Source of the DNA: UM-FILTER-47-13 sp964445195
GTDB lineage: Bacteria > Pseudomonadota > Alphaproteobacteria > Micavibrionales > Micavibrionaceae
Reading direction: 5' to 3'
DNA: 64,000 nucleotides
NCBI GenBank assembly: GCA_964445195.1
Contig: CAYUKA010000003.1
Span: 79,121 to 143,120, forward strand
Position 1 is the stretch's first letter. Every line of letters begins with the position of its first letter. This document shows, piece after piece, positions 16,166 to 25,626 of the stretch. Under the pieces are notes generated by a model, which did not search any database, was not told the origin of the DNA, and worked only from the letters and a program-made list of their open reading frames with translations. The translations under genes were made by a program, and so were the position numbers.

Positions 16166-17590
16166 TTAATCCTGCCGCTTCGCGCGCAGCGCCTCGACGA
16201 CAACCTGCATCCGCGGCTTATCGCCACCGCCGCGCGAGCCTTTGACCATCACGACGTCACCGGGCGTCAGCACATCCGGCACGATTTTCGCCATCTTCAC
16301 ATGGTCATCCTCATGCGCGCCGCGCCGGTCCTGCGGCAGGGCGTCATACAGGTTTTTCATCAGCGGTCCGCATGTGTAGACGAGCCTGACATCCGCCGCC
16401 GCCAATGGCAAGGCCAAATCGGCATGCAGCTGCGGCCCGTCCTGCCCCAGCTCATACATGTCGCCCAGCACGGCAATGCGCCGCCCGCCGCGGCCCGGAT
16501 CGATCAGCGCCAGCACCTTGAATGCCGCTTTCATCGCCACCGGCGAAGCATTATAGCTTTCATCAATTAGTGTTACCGGATTATCCGGGTCACCGACATT
16601 CAGATATTCATGCTTGCCGCGGCCCGTGAAGCCTTCATAGGTTTCAAGCGCCTGCGCCGCTTTTTGCACATCGCCGCCCGTCGCATCGACCGCCAGCAAT
16701 ACCGCCAGCGCGTTCATCACATGGTGCCGGCCCGGCACCATCAAGCTAAACGATACGTTTTGATTATTTATCTGAACTTTTATTTTTGAACCGTTTGCCG
16801 CTTCCAGACAGTCAACAAGCCGGGCATCGGCATCGTCATGCGCGCCAAAGGACAGGACGCGCAGGCCGCCTGCCTCAGCCTTTGCCTTAAGATACTCAAA
16901 GAATTCATTATCATGATTGAGAATCGCCGTGCCGCCCGGCGACACACCGGCGAAAATTTCCGCCTTGGCATCGGCAATACCCTGAATATTCTCGAAATTC
17001 TCGATATGGACGGCGGCGATCGTCGTAATAATCGTAATATCCGGCCGTACCATCTGCGACAGCGGCGTAATCTCGCCGGCATGGTTCATACCGATTTCAA
17101 ACACGCCGTAATCAGTGCCCGCATGCATGTTGGCCAGCGTATAAGGAACACCCCAATGGTTGTTGTAGGAAGCCGCGCTGGCATGCGCCTGTCCCAGAGT
17201 ACCAAAGGCCAGCGCCAGCATTTCCTTGGTGCCGGTCTTGCCGACCGACCCGGTCACGCCGATCATCGTGCCGCCACAGCGCGCCCGCGCCGCGCGGGCC
17301 AGCGCTTGCAAGCCGGCCAAAGTATCCCCGACAATCAACAGCGGCGCGTCCTCCGGCACCCCTTCCGGCACGCGCGATACCATGGCCGCCGCCGCGCCCT
17401 TTTCAAGCGCCTGCGCCACATAATCATGACCGTCCCCTTTATCGCCTGCCAAGGCCACAAACAGCGCACCGCCCGGCATTGTCCGGCTGTCGATCGAAAT
17501 CGACGTCGCCGTCCAGTCACCGCGGCAATCACCACCTGTTGCATCTGCCGCCTCACGGGCTGTCCAGATAATGTTGGATGATACAGTCAT
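16166..17590 (-). CDS. murF: UDP-MurNAc-tripeptide--D-alanyl-D-alanine ligase
   Basis: MurF adds the D-Ala-D-Ala made by Ddl to the UDP-MurNAc tripeptide. The 474-residue product carries SIDSRTMPGGALFVALAG (about 31-48), the P-loop GVTGSVGKTGTKEML (about 110-124), EIGMNHAGEI (about 159-168) and LIDESYNASPVAMKAA (about 332-347). It sits 15 bases after murE and just before mraY, the usual order. A Thr-Gly replaces the more common Thr-Ser after the P-loop Lys, a tolerable variant. Confidence 0.96.
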   Translation of the reverse strand: MTVSSNIIWTAREAADATGGDCRGDWTATSISIDSRTMPGGALFVALAGDKGDGHDYVAQALEKGAAAAMVSRVPEGVPEDAPLLIVGDTLAGLQALARAARARCGGTMIGVTGSVGKTGTKEMLALAFGTLGQAHASAASYNNHWGVPYTLANMHAGTDYGVFEIGMNHAGEITPLSQMVRPDITIITTIAAVHIENFENIQGIADAKAEIFAGVSPGGTAILNHDNEFFEYLKAKAEAGGLRVLSFGAHDDADARLVDCLEAANGSKIKVQINNQNVSFSLMVPGRHHVMNALAVLLAVDATGGDVQKAAQALETYEGFTGRGKHEYLNVGDPDNPVTLIDESYNASPVAMKAAFKVLALIDPGRGGRRIAVLGDMYELGQDGPQLHADLALPLAAADVRLVYTCGPLMKNLYDALPQDRRGAHEDDHVKMAKIVPDVLTPGDVVMVKGSRGGGDKPRMQVVVEALRAKRQD

Positions 17591-17605
17591 AGTCTTTTCT
17601 ACCCC

Positions 17606-19090
17606 TTATGCCCCTTTTGGTGCCCCTTCATGCAATCCCATAGATTTTTTCACTTCCGCAACATCATCGAACGGCTCGATCTGTTCACCAATAATCTGCC
17701 CCTGCTCATGCCCCTTACCGGCCACAACCAGCACATCGCCGCCGCCGGTTTCTTTTACGGCAAACTGAATCGCCGCTCGGCGATCACCGATCTCTTTGAC
17801 CTTGCCCTGATCAGGTTCTTTAATACCGGCCATCATCGCCGCGCGGATCACCGCGGGGTCTTCGCTGCGCGGGTTATCGTCGGTGATCACAGCCAGATCG
17901 GCAAGCTGCGCCGCCGCCGCGCCCATCAGCGGCCGCTTGTGCGGATCGCGGTCGCCGCCGCAGCCGATCACACAGATTAAGCGCCCCGCCGTATGCGGCC
18001 GCAACGCCTCCAGCACATGCGTTAACGCATCCGGCGTATGGGCATAATCAACATAGACCGCGCCACCACCCTGATGGCCCGGCACATATTCAAGCCGCCC
18101 CGGTGCGCCGGTCAGATGCGCCAGCGCCCTGACGGCCTGTTCTGTCAAAGCCGCGTCTTCGGCAATCACCAGCCCCAGTGCGCAGAGTGCGTTCATAACC
18201 TGAAACGCCCCGACCAACGGCAGGATCACGCTATAGGTTACCCCGCCCACAGCCAGACCGACCGCCTGCCCCTGCGGCGTCGGTGTCGCACTTTGCAGCA
18301 CAATGTTCGTCCCGCCTTTACCGTAGGACAGCACCCGGCAATCCCGCGCCAGCACCCTGTCCCGCAACGTTTCATATTCGGGAATGTCGGCATTCAGCAC
18401 CGCCGTCCCGCCCGGCTGCAAGATCCCGTCGAATAAATGCGCCTTGGCCTCCAGATACGCTGCCATCGTGCCGTGATAATCGAGATGGTCGTGGGACAGG
18501 TTGGTAAACCCGGCAACCTGTGCCTTCACACCGTCAAGCCGGCGCTGATGCAGACCGTGGCTGGAGGCCTCCATCGCCAGGTGCGTGATCCCGGCGGCGG
18601 CCAGATCCGCCAGTTCAGCGTGCAGCGCCACCGGGTCGGGGGTCGTCAGGGAACCGGAGCGGATCAGGCCGGGCCCCCGCACGCCGAGCGTACCGATACT
18701 CGCCCCGGCAAGGCCAAGCTGCGCCCAGATTTGCTGGGTGAACAGAACCGTCGAGGTCTTGCCGTTGGTGCCGGTGACCGCGGCGACAACGTCCGGCTGC
18801 GCTCCAAAAAAGCGCGCGGATAACTGGGCAAACAGCCGCCGCGGATGCTCATCAACAAGCAACGCAATACCGTTATCGCCGGACACGTCAATCGTGGTTC
18901 CCTTCGCCGCCAACACCGCCACAGCCCCGTTACGCACAGCATCGGCAATATACCGTGCGCCATCATCCTTGTGACCGGGCAGTGCCGCGAACAACCAGCC
19001 CGGCTTTACCTGGCGGCTATCCTGCGTCAGGCCGGCAATCACCGGATCGGGCGGGCCGTCATATGTGTCAACCAGATCACTCAGCCGCAA
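17606..19090 (-). CDS. murE: UDP-MurNAc-L-Ala-D-Glu--meso-diaminopimelate ligase
   Basis: MurE adds the third residue of the stem peptide. The 494-residue product has TQDSRQVKPGWLFAALPG, the P-loop TGTNGKTSTVLF (about 106-117), YVDYAHTPDAL (about 341-351) and DDNPRSEDP (about 404-412). DNPR is the signature for meso-diaminopimelate rather than lysine. The best start is a TTG at 19090 with a GGGAG site 6 bases upstream, which overlaps the ftsI end by 14 bases. Confidence 0.96.
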   Translation of the reverse strand: MRLSDLVDTYDGPPDPVIAGLTQDSRQVKPGWLFAALPGHKDDGARYIADAVRNGAVAVLAAKGTTIDVSGDNGIALLVDEHPRRLFAQLSARFFGAQPDVVAAVTGTNGKTSTVLFTQQIWAQLGLAGASIGTLGVRGPGLIRSGSLTTPDPVALHAELADLAAAGITHLAMEASSHGLHQRRLDGVKAQVAGFTNLSHDHLDYHGTMAAYLEAKAHLFDGILQPGGTAVLNADIPEYETLRDRVLARDCRVLSYGKGGTNIVLQSATPTPQGQAVGLAVGGVTYSVILPLVGAFQVMNALCALGLVIAEDAALTEQAVRALAHLTGAPGRLEYVPGHQGGGAVYVDYAHTPDALTHVLEALRPHTAGRLICVIGCGGDRDPHKRPLMGAAAAQLADLAVITDDNPRSEDPAVIRAAMMAGIKEPDQGKVKEIGDRRAAIQFAVKETGGGDVLVVAGKGHEQGQIIGEQIEPFDDVAEVKKSMGLHEGAPKGA

Positions 19091-20819
19091 GAGCGTCTCC
19101 CTCTTCAGATTTAAACGATACGTATTGTTTTAATGATGAGGCGATATCGTCAGCGCCCCCTTCTTTGCGCGGCTTCACACCCAGCAACGGTGCGGCGGCG
19201 GTAATCACCCGCCCGACCACCGGCGCGGCCACCCAGCCGCCGGTCGCATAGCCGAAACTCTCTTTCGTGCCCCGCGGCTCGTCGACCATCGCGAACACCG
19301 CATAGCGCGGCGCATCCATCGGGAAAAAACCGAGGAATGAGGAGATCAGCCGGCTTTTGTCATAGCCGCGCGGCCCAATCTTCTCCGCCGTGCCGGTCTT
19401 GCCGCCGACAACATAACCGGGGGCGGCAGCCATGCTGCCGGTGCCGTCAGTCACAGTCAGCCGCATCAGCTGGCGCATCCTGTGCGCGGTTTGCGGCGAA
19501 ACAATGCGCAGATCGGTTTTATTTTGGGGCATCTCCGCCTTATTACGGTCAAGAACCAGCGTCGGCTGGACACGGATACCGCCATTAACGATGCTGGCCG
19601 CCGCCATCACCATCTGCAACGGCGTCACGGCGATGCCATGACCATAGGAGGCTGTCAGCGTGTTGATATCCCGCCAGACCGGCGGTAACAAGGGCTTGCC
19701 GATTTCCTCAATCTCCAGCGCCAGCGGATCGGCCAGCCCGAGATCTTCGTAAAAATGACGCAGCGCTTCGGTACCGACCATTTCACCCATCAGCGCCGAA
19801 CCGATATTCGAGGAAAACATAAACACCTCCGGCACCGTCAAAATCCGCTCTTCAGCATGATAATCGGCAATGGTAAACCGCCCGCGCTTCAGAGGTTCAC
19901 GCGCATCAAAGGCGAAATCCATCGGCACGTCCCTAAGCTCCAGCAGCGCCGCGGTCGAGAAAATCTTGAAGGTCGACCCCAGCTCATAGACACCAAGAGT
20001 CAGGCGGTTAAAGCGCGCCGTATCAGAAGCTGCGCCGGGGTTATGGGGGTCGAAGTCGGGCAGCGACACCGCCGCCACAATCTCGCCGCTGGCGATATCA
20101 ACCACCGCCCCGGCCCCGCCGATCGCCGAAAACGTATCCACCGCCCGCTGTAGCTCGCGCCGCAGAATGTGCTGAACCCGTACATCCAGAGTCAGAGTGA
20201 GAGGCATCTCATCTCCGCGCTGCAGCAGGTTGTCGAAGCTGCGCTCAATCCCCGCCAGTCCGCGCTGGTCAACATTGCCATAGCCGGCGATATGTGCCGC
20301 CAGGTTGCCCTGAGGGTAAATACGCCGCTGCTCCTGCCGGAATCCCAGGCCGGGCCGCCCGAGCCTGAGAACCCGGAACTGCTCGTCCGGCGTCAGGCTG
20401 CGACGAATCCAGACAAAGCGGCCTTTTTGCTGGAGCTTTTGCAAGATCTCACCGTAAACCAGTTCCGGGAAGAGCGCCGTTAATTCCGCAGCCACGTCCG
20501 CCGGCGCGGTGATCAGGGCCGGATCGGCATACAGCGAGGCCGTATCAAGTGAGGTTGCCAGCAGTACCCCGTTACGGTCAACGATATCGGCGCGATAAGT
20601 CTCCGCCGCCGGCGCCGCCGTGACCATCTGGCCGTGATCCGCCGCGCGCCCCTTGCCCTGGACAACCGCCAGGTCAAACACGCGCACGGCCACCAGGATA
20701 TAGCACAGCGCAAACACCGCACTGATCATCACAATTCGTCCGCGCGCCGTATCGAGCGCGGCATGGCGCGCGCCGCTGATGCGCAGCCACGTCTTGACGG
20801 AAAAGGCGCGGCTACTCAT
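19077..20819 (-). CDS. ftsI: Septal transpeptidase FtsI (penicillin-binding protein 3)
   Basis: FtsI cross-links septal peptidoglycan together with FtsW. The 580-residue product has a short cytoplasmic tail, a transmembrane helix at about 30-52, a dimerisation (pedestal) domain, and a transpeptidase domain with the three active-site motifs: STFK (nucleophile Ser about 281), SSN (about 337) and KTGTAEK (about 470). The start at 20819 overlaps the ftsL end by 8 bases. Confidence 0.97.
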   Translation of the reverse strand: MSSRAFSVKTWLRISGARHAALDTARGRIVMISAVFALCYILVAVRVFDLAVVQGKGRAADHGQMVTAAPAAETYRADIVDRNGVLLATSLDTASLYADPALITAPADVAAELTALFPELVYGEILQKLQQKGRFVWIRRSLTPDEQFRVLRLGRPGLGFRQEQRRIYPQGNLAAHIAGYGNVDQRGLAGIERSFDNLLQRGDEMPLTLTLDVRVQHILRRELQRAVDTFSAIGGAGAVVDIASGEIVAAVSLPDFDPHNPGAASDTARFNRLTLGVYELGSTFKIFSTAALLELRDVPMDFAFDAREPLKRGRFTIADYHAEERILTVPEVFMFSSNIGSALMGEMVGTEALRHFYEDLGLADPLALEIEEIGKPLLPPVWRDINTLTASYGHGIAVTPLQMVMAAASIVNGGIRVQPTLVLDRNKAEMPQNKTDLRIVSPQTAHRMRQLMRLTVTDGTGSMAAAPGYVVGGKTGTAEKIGPRGYDKSRLISSFLGFFPMDAPRYAVFAMVDEPRGTKESFGYATGGWVAAPVVGRVITAAAPLLGVKPRKEGGADDIASSLKQYVSFKSEEGDALAAE

Positions 20820-21240
20820 CCGGCTCCTCCCCGCTGCTGTTCAGACTGTCAAGCAGGCCCTGAAAGCTTGCGCCCTGCTCCGTTTCCACCATAGCCGGCT
20901 GCGGCGTCAGCACCGCCCGCTCAGGCTTGTGCGCGGGCAACGCCGGAATAAACGGGTCGGGCACAACGGTAAAGTCGCCGCCCACCGCCGCGGACGGCAC
21001 CGGCGCCAGCCCCAGATGATCGCCGGCCAGCTCCTCAAGCCGGTCCGGGCGGTTCAGATACGCCCATTCGGCGCGCAATACCCGCAGCGCCTGGCGCTCT
21101 GCCGCGACCGCTTTTTCCAGCCGCGCCAGCTTATCCTCGGCCCGCTGCACACTCTGCGACGTCCAGAACAGCAGCGCCCCGGCCGCCAGCGCCCCGGCCA
21201 GCGCCAGCAATGTCGATGTTCGCAAGAACCTTAATCTCAT
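20812..21240 (-). CDS. ftsL: Cell division protein FtsL
   Basis: FtsL is a small bitopic divisome protein that works with FtsB and FtsQ. The 142-residue product has a basic start, one transmembrane helix at about 8-28, a heptad-rich coiled coil (about 30-62) and the YLNRPDRLEELA motif (about 62-73), typical of the family. A Pro-rich tail of about 60 residues extends beyond the usual length. Position between rsmH and ftsI and the 4-base overlap with rsmH support the call even though the sequence family is weakly conserved. Confidence 0.88.
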   Translation of the reverse strand: MRLRFLRTSTLLALAGALAAGALLFWTSQSVQRAEDKLARLEKAVAAERQALRVLRAEWAYLNRPDRLEELAGDHLGLAPVPSAAVGGDFTVVPDPFIPALPAHKPERAVLTPQPAMVETEQGASFQGLLDSLNSSGEEPDE

Positions 21241-22241
21241 CCGCCGCCCCCTCCCGCGCCGGAACGCGCCTTGGTGGTGTCATGCTCAAACGGGGAGGGG
21301 GTGCGGATGGCCCAGCGTAATCGCGCCGAGCGTGCACGGGGGTTGACCGCGATCTCCGCCTCGGCCGGAAACACGGCCTTGCGGGACGGAACGGAAAAGA
21401 GCGGCGGATCGGAGTCCGCCGCGGCAGGAAGATGGCGGGAACCTTGGCCGCGGCCACCGCCGTAATCACGCAGGAAACGCTTCACCAGCGTATCCTCGAG
21501 CGAATGAAAGGAGACAACCACCAGCCGCCCACCCTCGGCCAGCAGCGCCGCCGCGCCGTCCAGCGCCCGGCTTAGCTCGCCCAGCTCGTCATTCACATAG
21601 ATGCGCAGCGCCTGAAACGTGCGGGTCGCCGGATCGATTTTCTCGCGCCCCGCCCCCGGTACCGCCGCACGGACAATGTCGGCCAGTTGCCCGGTGGTTT
21701 CGAGCGGCGCCGCGGCCCGCGCGCCCACGATCGCTTTTGCGATCCGCCGCGCATGGCGCTCCTCACCATATTGATAAATAATGTCAGCCAGCCTTGCCTC
21801 GGGCAGATCATTAACCGCCTGCGCTGCGTCCGGCTCGCCGCTATCAACATCCATCCGCATGTCGAGCGGCGCGTCATGCCGGAATGAAAAGCCCCGCGCC
21901 GCTTCATCAAGCTGCATTGACGAAACACCAACATCGAGCACAAACCCGTCAACAGCGTCAAAACCGGCCTGCCGCACCAGCGCCAGCGCCTCGCCGAACC
22001 GGCCGTGGACCAGTACCAGCCGGGCGCCGTATTCTTCCTGCAGCGCCGCACCGCGGGCCAGCGCGCTCTTGTCACGGTCGATCGCCACGACCGTGCACTG
22101 CGCCGCCTCCAATATCGCGCGGCTGTAGCCCCCGGCCCCAAACGTCCCATCAACATAGACGCCGCCGTCACGCGGCGAAAGCGCCGCCACCATCTCATCG
22201 CGCATAACGGGTATATGGGGCGTATCCGCCGCTGTCATCAT
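21237..22241 (-). CDS. rsmH: 16S rRNA (cytosine-1402-N4)-methyltransferase
   Basis: RsmH (MraW) methylates N4 of C1402 in 16S rRNA using S-adenosylmethionine. The 334-residue product starts HIPVMRDEMVAAL, has the SAM loop YVDGTFGAGGYSRAIL (about 29-44), LDVGVSSMQLDEAARGFSF (about 102-120), the DIIYQYGEERHARRIAKAI block and SFHSLEDTLVKRFLRD. The gene overlaps mraZ and ftsL by 4 bases each. An ATG one codon downstream of the chosen start is an alternative. Confidence 0.96.
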   Translation of the reverse strand: MMTAADTPHIPVMRDEMVAALSPRDGGVYVDGTFGAGGYSRAILEAAQCTVVAIDRDKSALARGAALQEEYGARLVLVHGRFGEALALVRQAGFDAVDGFVLDVGVSSMQLDEAARGFSFRHDAPLDMRMDVDSGEPDAAQAVNDLPEARLADIIYQYGEERHARRIAKAIVGARAAAPLETTGQLADIVRAAVPGAGREKIDPATRTFQALRIYVNDELGELSRALDGAAALLAEGGRLVVVSFHSLEDTLVKRFLRDYGGGRGQGSRHLPAAADSDPPLFSVPSRKAVFPAEAEIAVNPRARSARLRWAIRTPSPFEHDTTKARSGAGGGGG

Positions 22242-22696
22242 GATCCGCCCCCCGCTTTTGGCAGGGTCAGGCCCTGCTCCTTTACCGCCTTGCGCGCCGC
22301 TGCACGGCGGGCCTCGAATGCCTGCGGCGCCCAGACCTGGAACTTGCGCCCCATGCCGACAAACGCCGCCTGCTCGCTTAAGTCCGCATACTCAACCAGC
22401 GGCGGCGGCAGAATAACCCGCCCGTCACCGTCAAACGGCAACTGCACGGCCTCGCCAAAAATCGCCGTCGCCATATCGTCCTGCGCGGCCGAAAACAGGT
22501 CGAACTCGTCCATGCGCGCGCACAACTCCTCCATGGCCGCTTGCCCGAACCCCTCAAGACAGGCATGGCCGTAGGCACGGAACAGGACAATGCCCTGAAA
22601 CGGCTGATCAGCCAGCGCCGCACGGAACGGCGCCGGCACGGACACCCGCCCCTTGCGGTCAACTTTGTTCACATATGTCGAAAGAAACAGCGCCAT
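22238..22696 (-). CDS. mraZ: Transcriptional regulator MraZ
   Basis: MraZ is a DNA-binding protein that represses its own dcw operon in several bacteria. The 152-residue product has two AbrB/SpoVT-like halves: DRKGRVSVPAPFR (about 14-26) and DGDGRVILPPPLVEYADL (about 93-110), as in the family. It is the first gene of the cluster, so autoregulation from the 22697-22914 region is likely. The sequence shows candidate palindromes there but no operator I can identify with certainty. Confidence 0.96.
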   Translation of the reverse strand: MALFLSTYVNKVDRKGRVSVPAPFRAALADQPFQGIVLFRAYGHACLEGFGQAAMEELCARMDEFDLFSAAQDDMATAIFGEAVQLPFDGDGRVILPPPLVEYADLSEQAAFVGMGRKFQVWAPQAFEARRAAARKAVKEQGLTLPKAGGGS

Positions 22697-22779
22697 ACGA
22701 CCTGTTTTCCGCTCTTTATTTCACATACACCAATCCCCGCATGACTCACATGCCGCAGGACCGAATAAGGCAGGACACC

Positions 22780-22801
22780 TGTTATCCCGGACGGAATAAC
22801 A
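22780..22801. promoter_or_regulatory. Imperfect palindrome upstream of mraZ (candidate operator)
   Basis: A 22-base imperfect palindrome with TGTTATCCC and GGAATAACA arms (9 of 11 positions match per half) lies 84 bases upstream of the mraZ ATG, inside the leader shared by rnpB terminator and mraZ. It may bind a regulator. Known MraZ sites are direct repeats, so a different protein is also possible. Confidence 0.35.
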
Positions 22802-22914
22802 TGGATATTTATGGGATACCATGGATTTTAATGGTCCTGCAACGCCATGCAGCCCCAAGCGCGCTTTTAACCACAGGAAACTGTCAATGGCCCGGCCGGC
22901 CGTCAGGCGAGCCG

Positions 22915-22948
22915 CCAAAGAAAAACCGGCTGCGATCACAGCCGGTTT
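22915..22948 (-). terminator. Intrinsic terminator after rnpB
   Basis: A 10-bp perfect stem (AAACCGGCTG at 22923-22932; CAGCCGGTTT at 22939-22948) with a 6-base loop is followed on the minus strand by TTCTTT. It lies just past the 3' end of RNase P RNA. Confidence 0.85.
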
Positions 22949-22969
22949 CTCATAAGTATCAATAAAATA

Positions 22970-23326
<357 letters not shown>

Positions 23327-23333
23327 CGGGGCT

Positions 23334-23363
23334 AATATGGGATATTTCGCACTTTAAATGCAA
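23334..23363 (-). promoter_or_regulatory. Predicted rnpB promoter
   Basis: On the minus strand TTGCAT (23358-23363) and CATATT (23334-23339) are separated by 18 bases, and the -10 lies 7 bases before the predicted RNA 5' end. The match is partial (3/6 and 4/6), so this is a plausible rather than firm promoter. Confidence 0.45.
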
Positions 23364-23367
23364 GTCT

Positions 23368-24123
23368 CTAGAGATGGGGCCGGGTCCGCACCAGCCAGTG
23401 CAGCCGCGCCGTCATGGTTTCATTGATATTGCCGATCCGGTCCTTGTCCTGATCGCCGAAGATCTCCGGCTGGTAGTGACGCTGGAACGCCAGCACTAGG
23501 TCGTCCAGCGACGCGGCAGGATCGTAACCGGCCCGGATAAAGGCCTCGCGCAACAGCGCCTGGTCACGGACATAATCGCTGCCGATACGGCGGTCCTCCT
23601 CGTTCGGCTCCGGCCAGACGGCGCAACCGGCCCGGGCCAACAGCTTCCAGTCGAACAGCTCGCCAGGATCGGATTTGCGCGACGGCGCGACATCCGAGTG
23701 CCCCAGCACGCGGTAAGGGGAAATACTGTGCCGCGCCATAATTTCGCGGCACAAATCAACCAGCACCGCCACCTGCTGGACCGGGAAAGGCTGATAGCCG
23801 AAGCGCCGGCCCGGATTAAACAATTCGATGCCGATAGAGTGCGAATTCAGGTCTTCGGTCCCGGCCCAGTAGGACCGTCCGGCGTGCCAGGCCCGCTGAT
23901 CCTCATCGACATATTGCTCAACGCGCCCGTCCCGGTCGATCATGTAATGGGCACTGACCCGGCCGCCGGACGGGTGGACCTGCACGCCGGTGAAATAATC
24001 CGCCGCCTCGCGAAAATCACGCGTATCGCTGTAATGCAGGATGATGAAGCCCGGCCGCGCCCCGCCGCGGCGTTCATCCCAGTGATCGCTGGCAACGCGC
24101 TCTATATCAATCTGTCGGCTCAT
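23368..24123 (-). CDS. N-acetylmuramoyl-L-alanine amidase, AmpD/AmiD type
   Basis: This amidase_2 family enzyme should cleave the bond between MurNAc (or anhydro-MurNAc) and L-Ala in cell-wall fragments. The 251-residue product shows zinc ligands in FIILHYSDT (about 26-34), a catalytic AWHAGRS (about 78-84), and the second ligand set in LGHSDVAPSRKSDPG (about 142-156). A C-terminal helical part (about 180-250) resembles the peptidoglycan-binding extension of AmiD-like enzymes. No signal peptide is visible, which fits a cytoplasmic recycling enzyme. It overlaps the upstream transporter gene by 4 bases, so the two are translationally coupled. Confidence 0.88.
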   Translation of the reverse strand: MSRQIDIERVASDHWDERRGGARPGFIILHYSDTRDFREAADYFTGVQVHPSGGRVSAHYMIDRDGRVEQYVDEDQRAWHAGRSYWAGTEDLNSHSIGIELFNPGRRFGYQPFPVQQVAVLVDLCREIMARHSISPYRVLGHSDVAPSRKSDPGELFDWKLLARAGCAVWPEPNEEDRRIGSDYVRDQALLREAFIRAGYDPAASLDDLVLAFQRHYQPEIFGDQDKDRIGNINETMTARLHWLVRTRPHL

Positions 24124-25421
24124 GGCTCCCTCACTTTCATTAGCAGCGCCATCCCCGCCAGCCAGAAGAGCAGGATCGTCGCGATCCCGGCGCGCTGGCT
24201 GTCGAATATGTCCGTGGCCAGCGCAAAACAGAGCGGCCCCAGAAACGCTATAGATTTGCCGGTAAAGGCATACAGACCGTAAGTCTGCGCCACCATGCCG
24301 GGCGGGGCCAGCCGTGCCGCCAGCGTCCGCCCCGCCGCCTGCGCCGGGCCGACAAACAGCCCCAGCCCCAGGGCGAGCAGGATAAATACCGTTTTGTCCT
24401 GGACCAGCAGCGTTGCCGCGCCAAAAGCAATCAGGCCGGCCAGCCCGATCATGATCGTGCGCTTGGAACCGGCATAATCATCCATAAAGGCAAAAGCCAG
24501 CGCCCCCAGACCGGCGGTCACATTCAGGCCAATCGCGAAAATCAGGATTTCATCAAAATCCATACCGAACGTGCCCGCCGCATACAGCCCGCCGACGGCA
24601 AACAAGGTTGCCAGGCCGTCGCGGTAAAGGGCGCTGGCAATTAAAAAACGCACCAGATTGCCGTATTGCCGCACATGCATAATTGTTTCTTTCAGGCGGG
24701 CCAGCCCCTTGCTTACAGCTTCGCGCAGCGACAGGCCGCTGCGCCCGTCATCGCGCACCCACAACAGCAGCGGGATCGCGAACAGCGCGAACCACAGCGC
24801 CGTTAACAGTGCGCTCGCCCGGATGTGCTGCGACTCGTCCTGCGGCAACGGCAGCCACGGCGCAGCCCCACCCAGCCCGATCAACGCAAACAGCGTCAGC
24901 GCGAGGCAGGACAGGCCGCCCAGATAGCCCAGCCCCCAGCCCCAACCGGAGAGCCGTCCCATCAGGTGCGGCGGCGCGATATGCGGCAGCATCGCGTTAT
25001 AAAAAACCAGGCTCAGCTCGAATGTCGCATTGGCGACCACCACCAGCGCGAGGATAAATATGATATTGTAGACAGAGGGGTCGGGCCGCCCGAACCACAG
25101 CAGCGCAACCGCGATAATCGAAAGCGCCGCAAATATAGCCAGCCAGCGCTTGCGCGCGCCGTAATAATCGGCGACTGCGCCCAGAACCGGGCTGGTCAGG
25201 GCGATCAAAAAGCCTGAAAAAGCAATAGCATAGCCCCATAAAGCGCTGCCCTGCGTTTCATCGCCGATAATGCCACGCGCAAAGAAAATGCTGTAGACGA
25301 AGGTGATAATCACCGTCCCGAAGGCCGAATTGGCCCAGTCGTACAGGCACCACGCCCCGACCGCCCGTGAGCCGCAACTCTTTTTTTCTTTTGTTTTAAG
25401 GCTGTTAGACGATTCGGCCAT
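24120..25421 (-). CDS. MFS transporter, UMF1 (Atg22-like) family
   Basis: This 433-residue protein has about 12 transmembrane helices and the start typical of the UMF1/Atg22-like MFS family: WCLYDWANSAFGTVIITFVYS, then a cytosolic ADYYGARKRWL loop (family motif A). Members move unknown solutes; the yeast homologue exports amino acids from the vacuole. It is upstream of and overlaps an AmpD-type amidase, so muropeptide or amino-acid import for wall recycling is an attractive but unproven guess. Substrate is unknown. The 205-base gap upstream (25422-25626) carries a CtrA-type site and leads into a divergent gene. Confidence 0.85.
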   Translation of the reverse strand: MAESSNSLKTKEKKSCGSRAVGAWCLYDWANSAFGTVIITFVYSIFFARGIIGDETQGSALWGYAIAFSGFLIALTSPVLGAVADYYGARKRWLAIFAALSIIAVALLWFGRPDPSVYNIIFILALVVVANATFELSLVFYNAMLPHIAPPHLMGRLSGWGWGLGYLGGLSCLALTLFALIGLGGAAPWLPLPQDESQHIRASALLTALWFALFAIPLLLWVRDDGRSGLSLREAVSKGLARLKETIMHVRQYGNLVRFLIASALYRDGLATLFAVGGLYAAGTFGMDFDEILIFAIGLNVTAGLGALAFAFMDDYAGSKRTIMIGLAGLIAFGAATLLVQDKTVFILLALGLGLFVGPAQAAGRTLAARLAPPGMVAQTYGLYAFTGKSIAFLGPLCFALATDIFDSQRAGIATILLFWLAGMALLMKVREP

Positions 25422-25515
25422 TATTGGTTATTTTTATGCAATATGAAAAATGCAGCAAAGTCAGTCATTTATTTACAGAATTGGACAAGCGCGGCTTTTA
25501 TGGGTTATAACGCTG

Positions 25516-25531
25516 TTAATCATTTATTAAC
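25516..25531. promoter_or_regulatory. CtrA-type binding site
   Basis: The sequence TTAATCATTTATTAAC is an exact match to the CtrA consensus TTAA-N7-TTAAC. It lies about 95 bases upstream of the exported-protein gene at 25627 and about 95 bases upstream of the divergent MFS gene. CtrA is the cell-cycle and motility regulator of alphaproteobacteria. Confidence 0.5.
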
Positions 25532-25626
25532 CAATACAAGCGGCGTTTTAAGAAAATTAAGCTGTCTGATGATAATCCGCAACAGCTTACTTGTCTTCAA
25601 AGGCCGGTACGCGGGAGACAAACAAT

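Noticed and set aside
22697..22780. MraZ-box direct repeats (TGGG-type)
   Set aside because: Only loose G-rich strings were found without regular spacing, so no operator is claimed.
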